This document shows, piece by piece, positions 13,222 through 26,300 of a DNA stretch of 64,000 bases; positions within the stretch are counted from its first letter, which is position 1; each line of letters begins with the position of its first letter. The notes below the pieces were generated by a model. That model was given only the letters and a program-made list of their open reading frames with translations, was not told the origin of the DNA and did no database searches. Location: contig CM031857.1 of the NCBI GenBank assembly GCA_018697195.1, positions 66,068,607 through 66,132,606 of the forward strand. The letters are read 5' to 3'. A program made the translations under genes and the position numbers. The DNA is from Certhia americana. Lineage: Eukaryota > Chordata > Aves > Passeriformes > Certhiidae.

Positions 13222-14502
13222 TTATGCCTTAGAGCTTCTAGGGAGCTGTGGTGCTCCAACTTCATGCAAAAGAGATCCAAGCCTACATGGCCATAAGACA
13301 CGCTGCAGTACTTGGACTGGTGGGCCACAGATTTCTCTTTTGAGAGAATGGATTTGGCAGATGTGTCCCATGAACCCCTAACTCATCCTTTTGTTAGCCT
13401 CAAAAGCAGTACATTCCTAAACCCATCATTTTGGCAAGCCAAGTAGCAAATATCTCACAACTCCTTTCTTCAAGCAAAGATACTAAGAAATTCCTAGAGA
13501 CAACACAGAGAGAACCACATCTCACATACCCTTGGATATTTTCAGATACTACAGGTAGTTCATTGGTTAGCAAAGGACGCTAGTGAGAAATGTGTATTGG
13601 ATGCTGACAAATGTAATACTAACCTCTAAACCAAATACTGTTAAGAAACCATTATGAAACTCCTGAGTTTTTATCTTTTCCTTTGTCAATGAAACAAAGA
13701 AAGGCTGGCATGGTAACATCACTAAATTCCATAAAGACAGAGTCATGTTTATGTCTCATGTTAGATCTTATACATGGTCTCATCCTTACCTTTGCACCAG
13801 ATTACTTATTTGATTACTCCTTTTCAAAACCTGACTCTGACACTGTAATGCCCGGTTGTGTATTCTGGATTTACACAGAGGTGTTTTCAAAATCAGGATT
13901 GAACCAAAGCTTTCAGATACCCTAATGTTGTTTGCCAGTTTCACAGACAGGACAGAAAGTCAGACAGTTAGCCAGAGGCCATTGTAAGTGGGTGTCTAAT
14001 AGCATTAAGTTTGTTGTGAGCTAAACAGATTAGATCTACCAATTTGGGCTAAAGATCATGCCACCACCGGAGTACGGCAGCCTTTGTGGCTTCACTGAGA
14101 AGTGTGCCTGTCTCTGAAATCTGGAGAAAGTTTGGGATCAGGCCATAGATTTATACATCATTTTGCTTTGGTCAAAAAAATAAAATCTGAAGTTTGTGTT
14201 CACTGAGCTGTCCCATAGCCATTATTTAAGGTAGTCTCCAGTAATCTTACCTCCTACACATCAGGTCATTGCTTGTGAGTCATGGCAACAGAGAGCATAA
14301 GGATGTCAAGGAAGGATGTTAGCTATGGAAATTTCCATTACTAGGGTTTCCCTTTGGCATAATAGAATGTTTGCAGTAACCATGAGGATTCTCTGAGATG
14401 TTGCCCAACCAGCTCTCCTCATGTTGGGGAGTTTTATAATGCCTGAATTCTGTCATGGCAGAAGAAAATTCAGTCTTGATGAAATACGTGGGGGAGCCTT
14501 AG

Positions 14503-14618
14503 TATGCAGGTGCAGCCTTGGTGGATGAGGCTGGCAAGCATAGATACGAGAAATTCAGGCATGCCAAGAGAGAACTGCAGATGGACAATGCATTTGACAC
14601 AGCCATGGCTTCTACAGG
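14503..14618 (+). other. Possible exon ending in a strong splice donor
   Basis: The frame running from just after an in-frame TAG at 14500-14502 to 14618 is open and protein-like, rich in charged and polar residues (for example VDEAGKHRYEKFRHAKREL). It ends at ACAGG|GTAAGTAATG, a near-ideal 5' splice site. In the same frame upstream of the TAG there is an open segment from an ATG at 14455. The putative acceptor (CCTTAG) lacks a convincing pyrimidine tract, which is the weak point. I do not recognise the peptide. It may be a noncoding-RNA exon, a decayed gene fragment or chance. Confidence 0.2.
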
Positions 14619-16082
14619 GTAAGTAATGAATCCTACTTGCTAAAGGGAAATCCTACTTACTGCAATTTTCCATAGTCTTCATCATTTCTTGACTTTGTGA
14701 GAGCTGTGCCAGATCTAAAGAATAATAATTGCATGGTGAACCCTTGATTTTATTATCTGTTGTTTGCCATAGGAATTTGAAACCTAGGCGTTGACAATGA
14801 CATACAGTAAAAGCAACTGACTTGACCAGTCTGGTCTCACTTGTAAGCCTGCTGAAAGGAACATGAAATTTAAATTATGCAATCAGCATCAGGAAATCAA
14901 ATGGTAAAGTGAAAACTGTCCCCTTTTTTTCTTCCCAGACTAAGATGAAAATTAGTTGCTAACCCTACTGACAGCAAATAATGGTTTCTGCATTTTTCTT
15001 AGATGTTGTGTTGTTATTGGACGTGTTTTCAATGCACTGTATGAGGTAATGTTTAATGTTTCTTAATACATAAGCCTGAGGCATGTTCATAGTTGGCACA
15101 CTGGATAATATTTTTAGTGGAAGAGGGTGGTAGTGTGCTGATGATGTACCTGATAAGATAAAGAGCTAAAAAGTACATTTTTCTGCATGTTTAAACTTTT
15201 TAAATTAGAAAATGTGATCAACTCAGTGTGATGATTCACTTGGAAAACAACACCATGAAACCAGGCCTAATTTATAAATTGACTTGGCTTTTCTGCTGCC
15301 ACTCCCATAAAATACAGGTAAATAGAACGTGTATTACATCTTCTGAGATGAACTATTCTTCCTCTTTCTATTCTGCCAGCGTGAAATTTCATATGTGGAT
15401 CTTCAGTCATGTCATTGTTAGATCTTAAGGGAAAGCAAGAGTAGATGGGAAACTCTTCAGGAAATGAATTGTGCAGAAGGAAGTGATGCTGATGAATCAC
15501 TAGGTTGTACTTTTTGTTCTGAGTCAGAACCAGGCTGGTGCTTGGCAAGCTCATGATAGTGCATTTGCTGTTGAATTGCCACATTTTGGGTGAATAGTCA
15601 ATGTCATAGTGCTTGTAGAGTAGTGGTTTCTCTGAACTCCCTGTCTGAGGAGTACATTTATCTCTCCCTCCTTAAAATTCTCCTGCAGTTTGAAATGAAC
15701 ATTGTCAACATCTCCTCAATTTCTGTCCTCTTTTATCATGTCATGCCATTCCATGCCTAGCACTAATTGCCCTCTTTCTCACTGTTCTTACATGACATCT
15801 ATGATTCAGAGACTGCTGGAGTCAATCAAAAGACTGTAATGACCTCAGCAGCTTGTGGCATGGGTCTGAAAATGTTTGCCAAATGACAAAAGAAAACACT
15901 TAATTTCTCAAATTCCTTCTTCACTCTACAGTGCCATCTTTGAAAGACCAGGAGCAAGTACCTTAAAATAACATTTTAGCTCCAAAATCGTGTTACCTAG
16001 GCAAAAGTCTGCCTCTGATGCTCCATGCAGTTCTGCTGACATAGGTTTGTGTTCAGACACTGATTAGCTTCTCTCAGCATCT

Positions 16083-16116
16083 CTTTCTGTGACACACTTG
16101 AGATTGTCACAGAAAG
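16083..16116. repeat. 11-bp perfect inverted repeat, 12-nt loop
   Basis: CTTTCTGTGAC (16083-16093) and GTCACAGAAAG (16106-16116) are exact reverse complements separated by 12 bases. They would form a stable small hairpin in RNA. No wider element around it is recognised. Confidence 0.85.
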
Positions 16117-18025
16117 CCAGTGAGATTCTCTCATTTATTTATATCTTCCTATGTGTTTATATGCTTGACAGCTACTGAAGTGAATGTATGAACTTCTTCA
16201 TTGCCATTCTACTCATAAAGGCATATTTTATGGTAACACAGACAATATTATTTCTCAGTTTCAGCACCAGTCATGAAATTGTTACCTCTCCTTCTCATGA
16301 CAATTTCTTACTGCATGAAAGTGAAGTTTAGCATTGTTACTTGGATTTCTGGGTGACATAGATTACATTGACTTTTCCATTCTTACCAGTAATTGTTGCT
16401 AAGTTTAATGAAACACATAACCTTCAAACATACAATTGCGTGCCACTTGTTTCAGGTAGGTTATGCCTGGACAAAATTCTGTTTGCATTTTGATAGCAGA
16501 GGTGACTTACTGTCCTTTCCTGGATACTTGGTGTTCAGACAAGTTGTTCAAGTTATTTTATATGTATTGTATACACACTATGTATTTATATAAACATGAT
16601 TTCCTTCAATCTATCACACAGTTCGTCATGGTGAGTATAAAGAAAACCTGTTCTCCCAGCTCTGCAGATGGCAGAGAGAGGCATAACAGAGGTTAGAGCA
16701 ATATCAATATTGCAATCATATTTAAACAGTTTGAGCCACACAGATGGTAAGCCTTGACTGGGCCTTTTAGTTCTTTTTAAACCACAGTCAATATGGGTTT
16801 TATCACTAAAGGGAAACAATGAAAGGTCTTTCTTTAACCTCAGTGCAACCATCATTCTGGGGGGAGACAGCAGTGTCATTACAGTGCTAAAAGCTCTGCT
16901 ATCTCGGAAATTTACATGTTCTTTGCATCATGAGCAAGCTCTCTGCAGATCTGCAGCTAAAATGTTTTACTTTGGCACTTTGAGCCAACAATCATATGAA
17001 GGTAATTTCTTACAGAAATTTACTCAAAATTTTATCACCATACAAAGGATTCAGTTGCCCAAACATAGCTGCCTCATGCCATCTGAGGCAGATTCAGATA
17101 CTTAATGCATCAGATACCAAGGCACCTGCATGGTCCTCGCAGATACAGGGTACCTGTGCAATAAAGCTGCACATGGCAATGTTTAAGCAGTTAACCTGAG
17201 TCCCAGGGACAGGATTCCCATCACAGGCTCAGATTGCTGAAGGCAGGTGTCTTCTCAAAGGTGTTTATGTGGAAGTCTGGTGGTCAAGTCAAGGTAGCTC
17301 AGTCTGGCTGCTCACAGGGCAGGAAGGGGCATTGGAAGTCACATGCAGATATCACGAACACCCCAGGGCATCTGGGATTGTTAGAGGCCTAGTGACTATG
17401 CCTGTGTGCAGGTAGATGAGACAGGACTGTACTCTAGACCTGAGGGCTAATGTCAATATGCGGCTCACAAGCATCTTACAGGTTCTCCATCCACAAAACA
17501 AAGCAATTGCATCCATAATTTCCTTAAGGGAATATTCCTTGGCCCATGTTATTCTCTAAACCAAGTCCATGCTCCTTCCAACAGGTTACCAGCCTCCACC
17601 AAAACCAGCCTAGGGTGTATCCTACAGCATAGCACAGTAAGGATGCTCACAAGACAGCAACCGAGTCTGTACCTGAACTGCTTTAGAACTTCCAGAAGAC
17701 AAGAACATTGTTTCAAGTCCTATCTTCCAAAAAAAAGTAGAACATTTATTTTTACTTTTAAGTTTAAAGTTATTAATGTTTAATGTGTTTAATTAATTTT
17801 TTTTTAATTTTTGCAGCTCAAAAGATCATCACTGCGGAAGTTTTGCTATATAAATATAGCTATTATTATTATTTCTGTAGCATCACAAACCACAACAGAA
17901 CACAATATAGCCTTTAACAATGGCATTTTCCAAATCTTATTTTTAACAATTAACGTTATATTCTATTTTAACAGTTTATATGTTTCTAGCCCTCAAATCC
18001 TTATGCGTTTACATATTTTTCTATT

Positions 18026-18099
18026 AAAAAAAACCCAAGCAAAAAACCCCAAACAAACAAAAAACCAAAAAACAAACAAACAAACAAAAAATAACCCAA
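18026..18099. repeat. A-rich (AAAC)n low-complexity tract
   Basis: Runs of A interrupted by C and CC, including AACAAACAAACAAACAAA. Birds carry many such A/C-rich tracts, some derived from tails of retrocopies. The sequence to the left (17750-18025) is AT-rich and shows no recognisable retrocopied gene. Confidence 0.9.
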
Positions 18100-21000
18100 A
18101 TTTGTAAGTTATTCAAGAATCTATTCTAGTTATTTTTCATGTGTATCTCTAATGCTCAATGGCTGCATTTCAGAGATGCAGTTCCCAGTAAACGTCCTGT
18201 CTTTAAATCCTGTGAACAAGTACTCTTCAGATCTAATAACCACCCCAGTGAATTAGCAGTCAGAATAGGAACAGGCACCCATACTAATTCAGTCTACCCC
18301 TAAACAGATATTATTAGCTTATAAATGGCTTTGCATTGTTATAATCATAGATATTTTTCAGTTCTAAAGTGATCTTGGAGAGGATGAGGGACTCATTGTA
18401 TAATACTTCATTACATCGTGTAACTAGACTTTTACTATTAGTTATGCATTAAAATTTAGAGTAATTTTGGCATTTTATCATCTAAAAACAGTGCAAGTAA
18501 GTGGAAATTCAGCTCTCTTAAATTAAAGAATATTTACTGCCCTATGTTCTGAAAATGGCTATTTGTTGCTAGATCTCAAGATTTTATTATGAATCCTTGT
18601 GATAATCAATATTTTTCTTTAAACTTCAGGTCCTTGAAGTATTGTACTTACAGAACAGTCTCAGCTTTTGTTTCAAATAAAGTAGGATTGCAGAAATGCT
18701 TGAAAATGTGAACACCATGTAACTCAAATGTGGCTGATCTAGGTAAAAAGGAATTTTCACCACCATTAAAATATGTCATTCAATTTTTCAACAGCCTTGT
18801 GTAGTTCTGACACAGAGAGAGAAAGAAAGAATTTATTTCAGTGCAAGATTTTGACAATATAATAACTTGATGGAGGTATTTGCATTAAAATGTTACTGAA
18901 ATCCTAATTTCAGGCAGACAATTAGTAATAATTGACATATACAATGATTTATTGCCAGTCAGGGACGTATTTTATTAACAGATGTAACTGACAGTAGCTG
19001 CGAGAAGTTATGCATGAAATCCTGATTTAATTCCAAAAGTTACATTTACTAACATGGAGGTGGGATATTACTTGCTCCTCTAAGAAAAAGAAAAGGTACA
19101 AGACACAGTCCTGTTTGCATCTCCTTCATAATTATGTGGTTAACTGACATTCTCATCACACCGGCATTCCAAAATGGTGGCTGTGTAATGAGATGCTCCA
19201 GCAAAAACATACATTTTATATAACTGCGAATGCATGAATCAACCTCTCAGTTCAAAGAATTTTCCCCCATAATTTTCAAAAAGCAAGCCCATCTTATTTT
19301 GCTCTAGGCAGGAGATGTGTTGCTGGGCACAGTAAAACCATGTATTGTTTTCCCCATCCAACTGACTCACGAGCCAAGGTACCGAAGGGCACATTTCTGA
19401 AGCCTCCAAGAGCTCCCAGTCATACTGGCAGCAGACTGGTCTTCCTGAGGGAGGTGTCTAGTCTGTATCTCCCAACCAGTCTCACCTACAGTGTTTGTCT
19501 GCTTCTCACAGACTGTTTTGTGTTGGCATCCACCCCCTGCAAGGCTATGCCAGAAGAGTGAATACAACACTGGGATACCCTGGAACTAGGAAGCATTCTC
19601 ATAATGATGAAAAATGAGGATTCCACAGACTATGTGACTCAAGTTCTCTCCCCAAAGATGAATTAACTGGAGTCTTTACTATGGCCAGATGATGCCTAAT
19701 CCTATGTGAGAGAAGTGGGGATTGAGGGCAAAGACAGCTTGCTCTCCTTTGCCTCTCAGCGCAGTCTGGAATAGAGGTGGCTCAGTGCCAGCATAGCTAT
19801 CCTGTTTGCTTACAGCTGGAACAGGTAAACACAGTATTTTGGATTTGGAATTTGGAATGAGCCAAGATGCCCTACTCCCTATACAGAGAAATTCAGACAA
19901 CAGTCACTTTTGGAGACCAAGAGGCGCAGCATCAATCTCTCACCTGATCACCTGAGCTGTTTTTTCCCCAGCCTTTTGCTAAAATGTCTGAATGATACAA
20001 TCTCTACCTGAAAGAGTGACAAAACTGTTGGAATGTTTAGTTGAGTGTCTTGATATCAGAAATGAGTCTTTTGCTAAAAGCAGTTACATGGATTAATTAC
20101 ACCACAGAAAAATATTTTCTCTCTTTCCATGGAGTTGAGGAGAAAACATTATTAACTTGCATGTTTTATTTACTAAAATTAGATGACATCAAGACACACA
20201 GCAGGTAGTTTTGTTTACCAGTTGGGAAACAGTGTTCTACTGCACCTGCACTTACCTTTGAAGCTGAGTTATATTACTCTAGAAAGGTAGGAGTAGAAAC
20301 AGAGAAGGATATCTGATGTGGTAGCCTGGAAGTGTGGTGTCAGGTGCTTGGCTCCTAAATATTTAGGTGCACCATTTCACCCATAGTTTACATGGTCACA
20401 CTAATTTTTACTCCAGCCCTGTAATGGCTGTTTAGTTTTGAGAAAGTGTAATCTCTGACTGACATTAACTAAACTCAGTTATCATTAAGATAACATGTCT
20501 TAGAGAGCATCTCAAGGTTAAAATATTTTAAATATTAAATTTATGTGTATGATAATACATATATTATGTATTACGTGTATGATAAAACAACAGACAAAGA
20601 TTGTGATAATAAAAAGAAATTAATTTTGTGGTTCTGGTGATTAATTATGTTAACTTAGCTCTGGAGGTTTATGGCATTCCTGAATCTTGAAGAGTGAATT
20701 ACAGCTTTCTCTTGTACCAAGAAAGATTTTACAAATTACATAAGTGAGAAGCTTTTGTATTCTTGTATTCAGGAACTAAAGCAATACTTTGAAACTGGGC
20801 TTCCACATTTCCAAGAAATTAGTTTGCATAACAGGAAAGAATGAAACTGGGTTATCAGGCAGCAATATTATGTTACAGAACATAGTACACATGAAGTGAG
20901 AGGCTTCATATTCCTTGTGCCACTATTTCAGTCAGTTGTTATGTACTTTGTTCACATCTATATTATCTGGAACTCTTTTTAGAAAGAAGAAAATCGTCTT

Positions 21001-21192
21001 TCCTGTGAATGTTGTTATTCCATATGATTTTCAATGGTGGAATCTGGGAGTATTAGAAGTATGATAGAAGAACACATAGAAATACTGCTCCCTCTCTGGC
21101 TTCCTCTGGGTAAGGAGTGAGTAGGAAAGGAAAGGAGGCTGAGCCTCTAATCAGAAAGCATGCATTACATTGGGTGTAGGGTCACAACAAGG

Positions 21193-21232
21193 TTCATCAT
21201 CATGATCATCATCATGATCAACCTCATCATCC
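21193..21232. repeat. CAT/GAT-rich microsatellite
   Basis: An interrupted trinucleotide tract of ATC and ATGATC units. It explains the methionine/isoleucine-rich short frame seen on the minus strand here, which is not a gene. Confidence 0.85.
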
Positions 21233-22283
21233 ACAATGAGGGTACTGCAGAGATGCATGTTTTGGTCTTGTGGCTCATCCCACCACCAAGCAGCTCTGTG
21301 GCATGTGCCTGAGGCTGCTCAGTTGAGCCCTGCTCCATGCAGGGAGCCCAGAGTAAACCACAGCTGAGCCCTTGGAGCAGTCCTTCGCTGTTGCCTGCTG
21401 GCATGATGTCCTGCACGTACCCCATTTTGTTGAAAGGGTAGAGTTAATGAATGTTTAGGTTGTCTGAACAAATATATTTGCCACACTCTAAACCCAGTGG
21501 ACATGACTGCCCCCACCACCACAGGAGTGGAAGGGCATCCTGTGTCCAACTGCAGGTGCCTATAAGCAGATGAACACCTTAAAGCCTTTCAGGCCCAGGT
21601 ACTGAGCTACTCTGCTTCTCCATGCATATTTCCTGGTGGCCTGATGGTATGTGACTCAGAGCTGCTGACTTTAGGTGTCTAGTATTTGCTTGTCTTAAGG
21701 TAATCTACTTGTTTCATGCTTTAGTGGAGAGAAACAGGCATTTTCAGCTGGTGAGTCAACTGCCTGTTATAGATTCCTGTCCTACACAGAGGTGATTTGC
21801 CTGTCTCCTGCCATTCACTGAAGATAGTGCCTGATCAGCTAACTTCTGAACTTTTAGAGGCATAATTTTAAATGAGATTAGTCCATATCTAGGTGCTTAC
21901 TTGTGAGCTATTTGTTTACAGATCACAAAGTGGAACAAATGTTACTAGAAGAAATAAAATCCAGGTACACACTAAAATGGCTTTTATGTTGAGTTTTGTT
22001 GTCGTATGTGTGCTAATAAAAAATGAAAAGAAGGGGTTTACGTGCACCTGTGCATATGTTCATGTAGACAAAAAAATTAAGGTATGTTGTGAAACTACCT
22101 CTTTGAGCTGAATAAATGTGACAAACTTCCAGGCCCACAAAACACACAAAAACTATTTTTTTTGTGTGTGCATATATATATATATACAAAAACATCTAAA
22201 GCCCAAGTACACACTATGTGTTCTTTAATGACATGCTATGACATTATATGCAGTCCCTTCAAAATCTCCCTTTTTTGAAAAAA

Positions 22284-22315
22284 ACAATTGAATACATGTA
22301 CAATTGAATACATGT
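22284..22315. repeat. Perfect 16-bp tandem duplication
   Basis: ACAATTGAATACATGT occurs at 22284-22299 and again immediately at 22300-22315 without a mismatch. Absence of divergence suggests a recent duplication. Confidence 0.95.
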
Positions 22316-22368
22316 GCTATTACATATACTCTAGTATATAATACATATATCTAGTATATGTAATAGCA
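22315..22368. repeat. 16-bp-arm perfect inverted repeat (hairpin)
   Basis: TGCTATTACATATACT (22315-22330) is the exact reverse complement of AGTATATGTAATAGCA (22353-22368). The 22-nt interior is AT-rich and contains CTAG on both sides, so with a small bulge the stem could be extended inward. It directly abuts the tandem duplication on its left. Confidence 0.9.
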
Positions 22369-22583
22369 GTTCTGAGTCAAGTTTAGTTTGGCATATCAGC
22401 TATTTGACGCAGCAGAGATAAACAGAGAGATGTACACTTGTGTGTGGCTGTGGCTGATTGTCCACACACCTACATGCAATGTCAGCACTGGCATGTCAAA
22501 CCTGTAAGGCTTGCTCCACTCTTCAGCGCTGGATCGGATGCTTTGCTACCAGAAAACAGCCTTGAAGACTTCACTTTCCTAAG

Positions 22584-22748
22584 ATGGTGAAAGGCATTGT
22601 AAGGAGCTCTAGACCCCTTTCTGTTCACTTTGCTGACGGTGTTTACAAGAGGGCAGGAGAGCTGGCGGGGCTGCTCAATCACATTGCCAAAGAAGGTGCC
22701 CCCAAGCCCCAGGGAGAGTGCTCAGTCAGCCCAGGTGTTCAGCAGTGA
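22584..22748 (+). other. Small GC-richer open frame, unrecognised
   Basis: ATG at 22584 in a good context (AAGATGG), 54 codons, stop TGA at 22746. The peptide is mixed and soluble-looking (GVYKRAGELAGLLNHIAKEG in the middle). The minus strand is also open for 66 codons over the same interval, and local G+C is higher than the surroundings; a high G+C content alone lengthens frames on both strands. I do not recognise the protein. It could be a fragment of a processed pseudogene or chance. Confidence 0.15.
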
Positions 22749-23329
22749 GATCGATCCCATTCCCAGGACCAGCACAGTGACAACGTCACTTTGAACCAAC
22801 TAAACACAGCTGGGGATAGGCCTCATCAATGAGAAGTAAAAGAGGAGTAAAATAAGGGTGTGTTAGCCATAAAATAATTTATTTGGAATAAGTGCCAAAA
22901 TTTTGTAGATTTAAAACATTCCTTGCTATAACATTTATTTCATGCAGACACTGTGTTGTGATGAATGAGCTGATGGCAAGAACAAGAAATCAATGAGTTG
23001 CAGGGATCTAAATCTGTCTTTTAATTAAAAAATAAAATTATCTGCACTGTAATCTCAACTTCTTTTCCTGTAATAATCTAGGTAATCCTTAATGTTCAAG
23101 CGATAAATATTCATAATTTGAAAAGTGAATTAACTCTTTTCCTAGCTGTAGCTCTTGCATTCTATTTCATTTACTTCTGAAAATACATCTCAGGGCCAAA
23201 TGTTACCCTTACCTGTATTTGTCTCTGAAGTCAAGAGAAACTATGTCTGTAGGTCTGAAAGAGTGGAATAGTTGGGTTTTCTCTTCTACCCTGCCAACAT
23301 AAATCTCATCTATGGACCTTATCTAAAAT

Positions 23330-23375
23330 CTGTTGAAATCAAAGGAAGTTTGTAATGACTTCAGTGGATTTTGAA
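23330..23375. repeat. Decayed ancient repeat fragment (GACTTCARTGG-type)
   Basis: Contains GAAATCAAAGGAAGTTTG and AATGACTTCAGTGGATTTT. This resembles a motif (paired 'gacttcaatggg' words about 20 bp apart) that recurs in old repeats of birds and reptiles. Related pieces appear at 40541-40590 and 61171-61225. Confidence 0.35.
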
Positions 23376-26300
23376 GTAGAATTAAATTACTATGAAATGG
23401 TTTAAATTAGGGAAAAAAAAAAGGCAGTTCTTCACAGCCAAAACTTTTCATTATCATAAGTAATAGCTGCTTTTTGATATATTCAGAATCTTGAAAATCA
23501 TTTGTATTGAAATGTTAAAAAAAGCTTTGTTTTTCCTCTTCTCTTCATTTGTTATTTAGAAATATTGACTGCAATAACAATTACGTTGTTTACATAGGAT
23601 TTTAAAGCAAACATTTCCTTATTATCAAACTAAAAATATCGAAGTATCTGAGCTCTGTCTTCTTCTGTTTTCTTTCTAAAATATGATGGAATATGAGATC
23701 TTCCTCCTCATCCTTAGTGAGATTTTTTTTTTTTTAAGCATGAAAAAAATTTTAATAGACCAAGTTTATGAAGAACTCCCCTTTGGCCCAGGCCTTTAGG
23801 AGCAGAATAACAGGTGACTAAGTTCATGCGTCCTGATAATGCCAGCTGTAATTTCCTTTACACTGAGTTAGACCCACCAAAATGAGACAGAGCTCATTGA
23901 GCTCAAAAAAAAAGAAATTTGAAAAAAAGAATGAAACCAAGCTATTTGTCTCTTCCCAACCCTGCAAGCCACCCCTGACAATATATTTGCTGTCACTGGA
24001 GGAGAGAAGCGTTGATAACTTGAATCTGTCAGCCCTTTTCTTTCAGGTTGCTAATGAGTCTCAGCATTCAGCTGCTACATGAAATCATGATGGACAGACC
24101 TTCCAGCCTTCTCATTGCATTACAGAATAAAGGAGGTCTTCCTATTCTGACAAAACATTGGCTGAAATACCTCAACAGAATAACTGGTAAAGTGATTACT
24201 GAGAAATATTCTGCTCTTGCAGAATTCCTAGTCTTTATGGAAATGCATTAATAAACAGACTTTGAGTATATATCATTAAACTAAAATGAGGTCCTGTCTT
24301 GAGCAATAGAAGTTCAAACAAAAACTACTAAAAGAATGAATTAATTCCAAAACGCAGAATTTTTTGCCAACAAGACTTAATTTGAATGAATATTATGGTC
24401 AACTGTTAAATTAGAAAACAACACAAAAGGAGAAACAAAGTCCTGTGGAATTGAGAACGAATAGAAATAACCAAAAATAACTTCCATGGTGGTTTGACTC
24501 CTAGAACCAAACCTTTGAGTTGGGAATGGTCATATACACTGATATGCACTGACTGTATTGTGGATAGGCTTAGAGATAGGCATTTGTGTTGTGTGCTAAG
24601 GTGAATTTAAAATTCAAGCTCTGTAGAATATGAAATGTTCAGATACATGATCAGCTCACTGTTCATTGAGTGGACCTCACTGCCTCTCTACACATAACCT
24701 CTGGACTTACTGGAATTAGCATAATTTGCAGTCTGGTCTGCAAAGAAGAGGAGATGAAGTTGAGTTACATTATTTTGCAGTTCTCTAACCTATCCCAGCA
24801 AGCAATTACTTGCTGCATAATACAACCATGAAAAGGTTTGGATTTGGTACAATATTCAGTTTGTATATCCACTGAAAATCAATTCCAGTGTTATGGAGAC
24901 AGCGCAATTATCTGTAGGACATGAAATCAGCCACCCATCTCTTTGTTTGTTACAACAACATGGAGGAGTTATTTTGCCAACGCTTTTATAATGTTGGCTA
25001 ATGTCATGCAACTGCACTTGATATCACGTCTAGGAATAGGCAGATTAAATTTTCCAGAGAATTTTCAAAACCAACTGTTTAACAGATCTCTGCATGATAT
25101 AAGAAAAAGAAGTGTCAATTTTTTTGCAGAAGTCAGCTTACAACCTTTAAAATCAGGCTTGCAAACTTCTCTCTGTGTGATTAAAACCCTCACAAATGCA
25201 GGGGAATTTAGAACTGCTGTCTTTTAAAAAGACATCTCTGTTATAGTCAGCAAGCTTTTTGAATCCAGCACCCTATTTTAGAATGCAAAAATGCAAAGAG
25301 ATGTGCTTTTAACTCTTGATCAGATGCAAAGTTGATTCTGGAGAAAGCAAGTAGGAAAGGAGAACAAGAATACTATGGCTTAAGTCCTGAAAAGCAGAGT
25401 AAAGAATTTATGTGAATGTTTGGGATGATATGTAAAGGAATAGACCTGCTATAAAGTAACCATGAAAATTAAGACAGATTATTCATCCAATTTGGCTGAG
25501 AAATTTTGAAATGAGGAAAATGATGCCTGATGTTTTTTCAACTAGGACAATAAGGCTGTAAGGTTATGTAGGTGGCAGTTCCAATCTTTGCATTAACTCA
25601 ACATAATTGGTTGGTGCAGTACTTGAGACTCACAACATTTGAAAGGCAAGCATGAAATTTATATATTGAAAAAATTGCATTCATAGTTCCATTCAAATCC
25701 ATTTTTCCACATGCATAAATGATAGACTAAATAGCATTTAGTCACTAAATGATTTTAATCATTTTGGCTCAGATGAAGAGTGAGATTGAAGAAATATTTG
25801 AAACCTAGGTTTGGAGTCCTATACTGCACATCACTGTGGTTTTACATGTAGTATTTTCAAGGTGATAGGTAGAAGAAGGAGATGTTTTCTGTGTAAAAAT
25901 GTAATGTTTCTGTTATTTGTCCAACCTACATCAACCATGTTTGATATCTCTCAGGCTACATTTACACTATCAAACAGCTTAGGTCCCTGGTTCATTCTTG
26001 GGTCTCTGTTCCCTCACAGTACATGTTGCATAAATTTTCATTTGCTGCTAAGCTATTATTCTAAGAGATCTCAAATTGCATTATAATATTGGCTACAGAT
26101 AGATGGATAGATATAAAATGCTATCTGTATTTAAGGGCTATGGCAGTACCACGAGGTGCTCTATGCTACTTCAGATCAGAAGTGTTGAGCTTTCCCTGAA
26201 AGAGGCTCCACTTGAGCAGTGCAGATACAATCATTCTGCATCACTTGGCTGAGGATCTGTGTTGGTATCACACAATGCAATGCTTTGCAGAAATAGCTCC

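Larger units (their letters stand above)
13222..18025. other. Noncoding stretch, one possible exon
   Basis: No recognisable gene. Apart from the candidate exon ending at 14618 and an 11-bp inverted repeat at 16083-16116, I see only unique AT-rich sequence. The part from about 17200 to 17470 is richer in G+C and may be an old repeat that I cannot place. Confidence 0.55.

Noticed and set aside
21165..21425. Methionine-rich minus-strand frame
   Set aside because: Created by the CAT/GAT microsatellite at 21193-21232.
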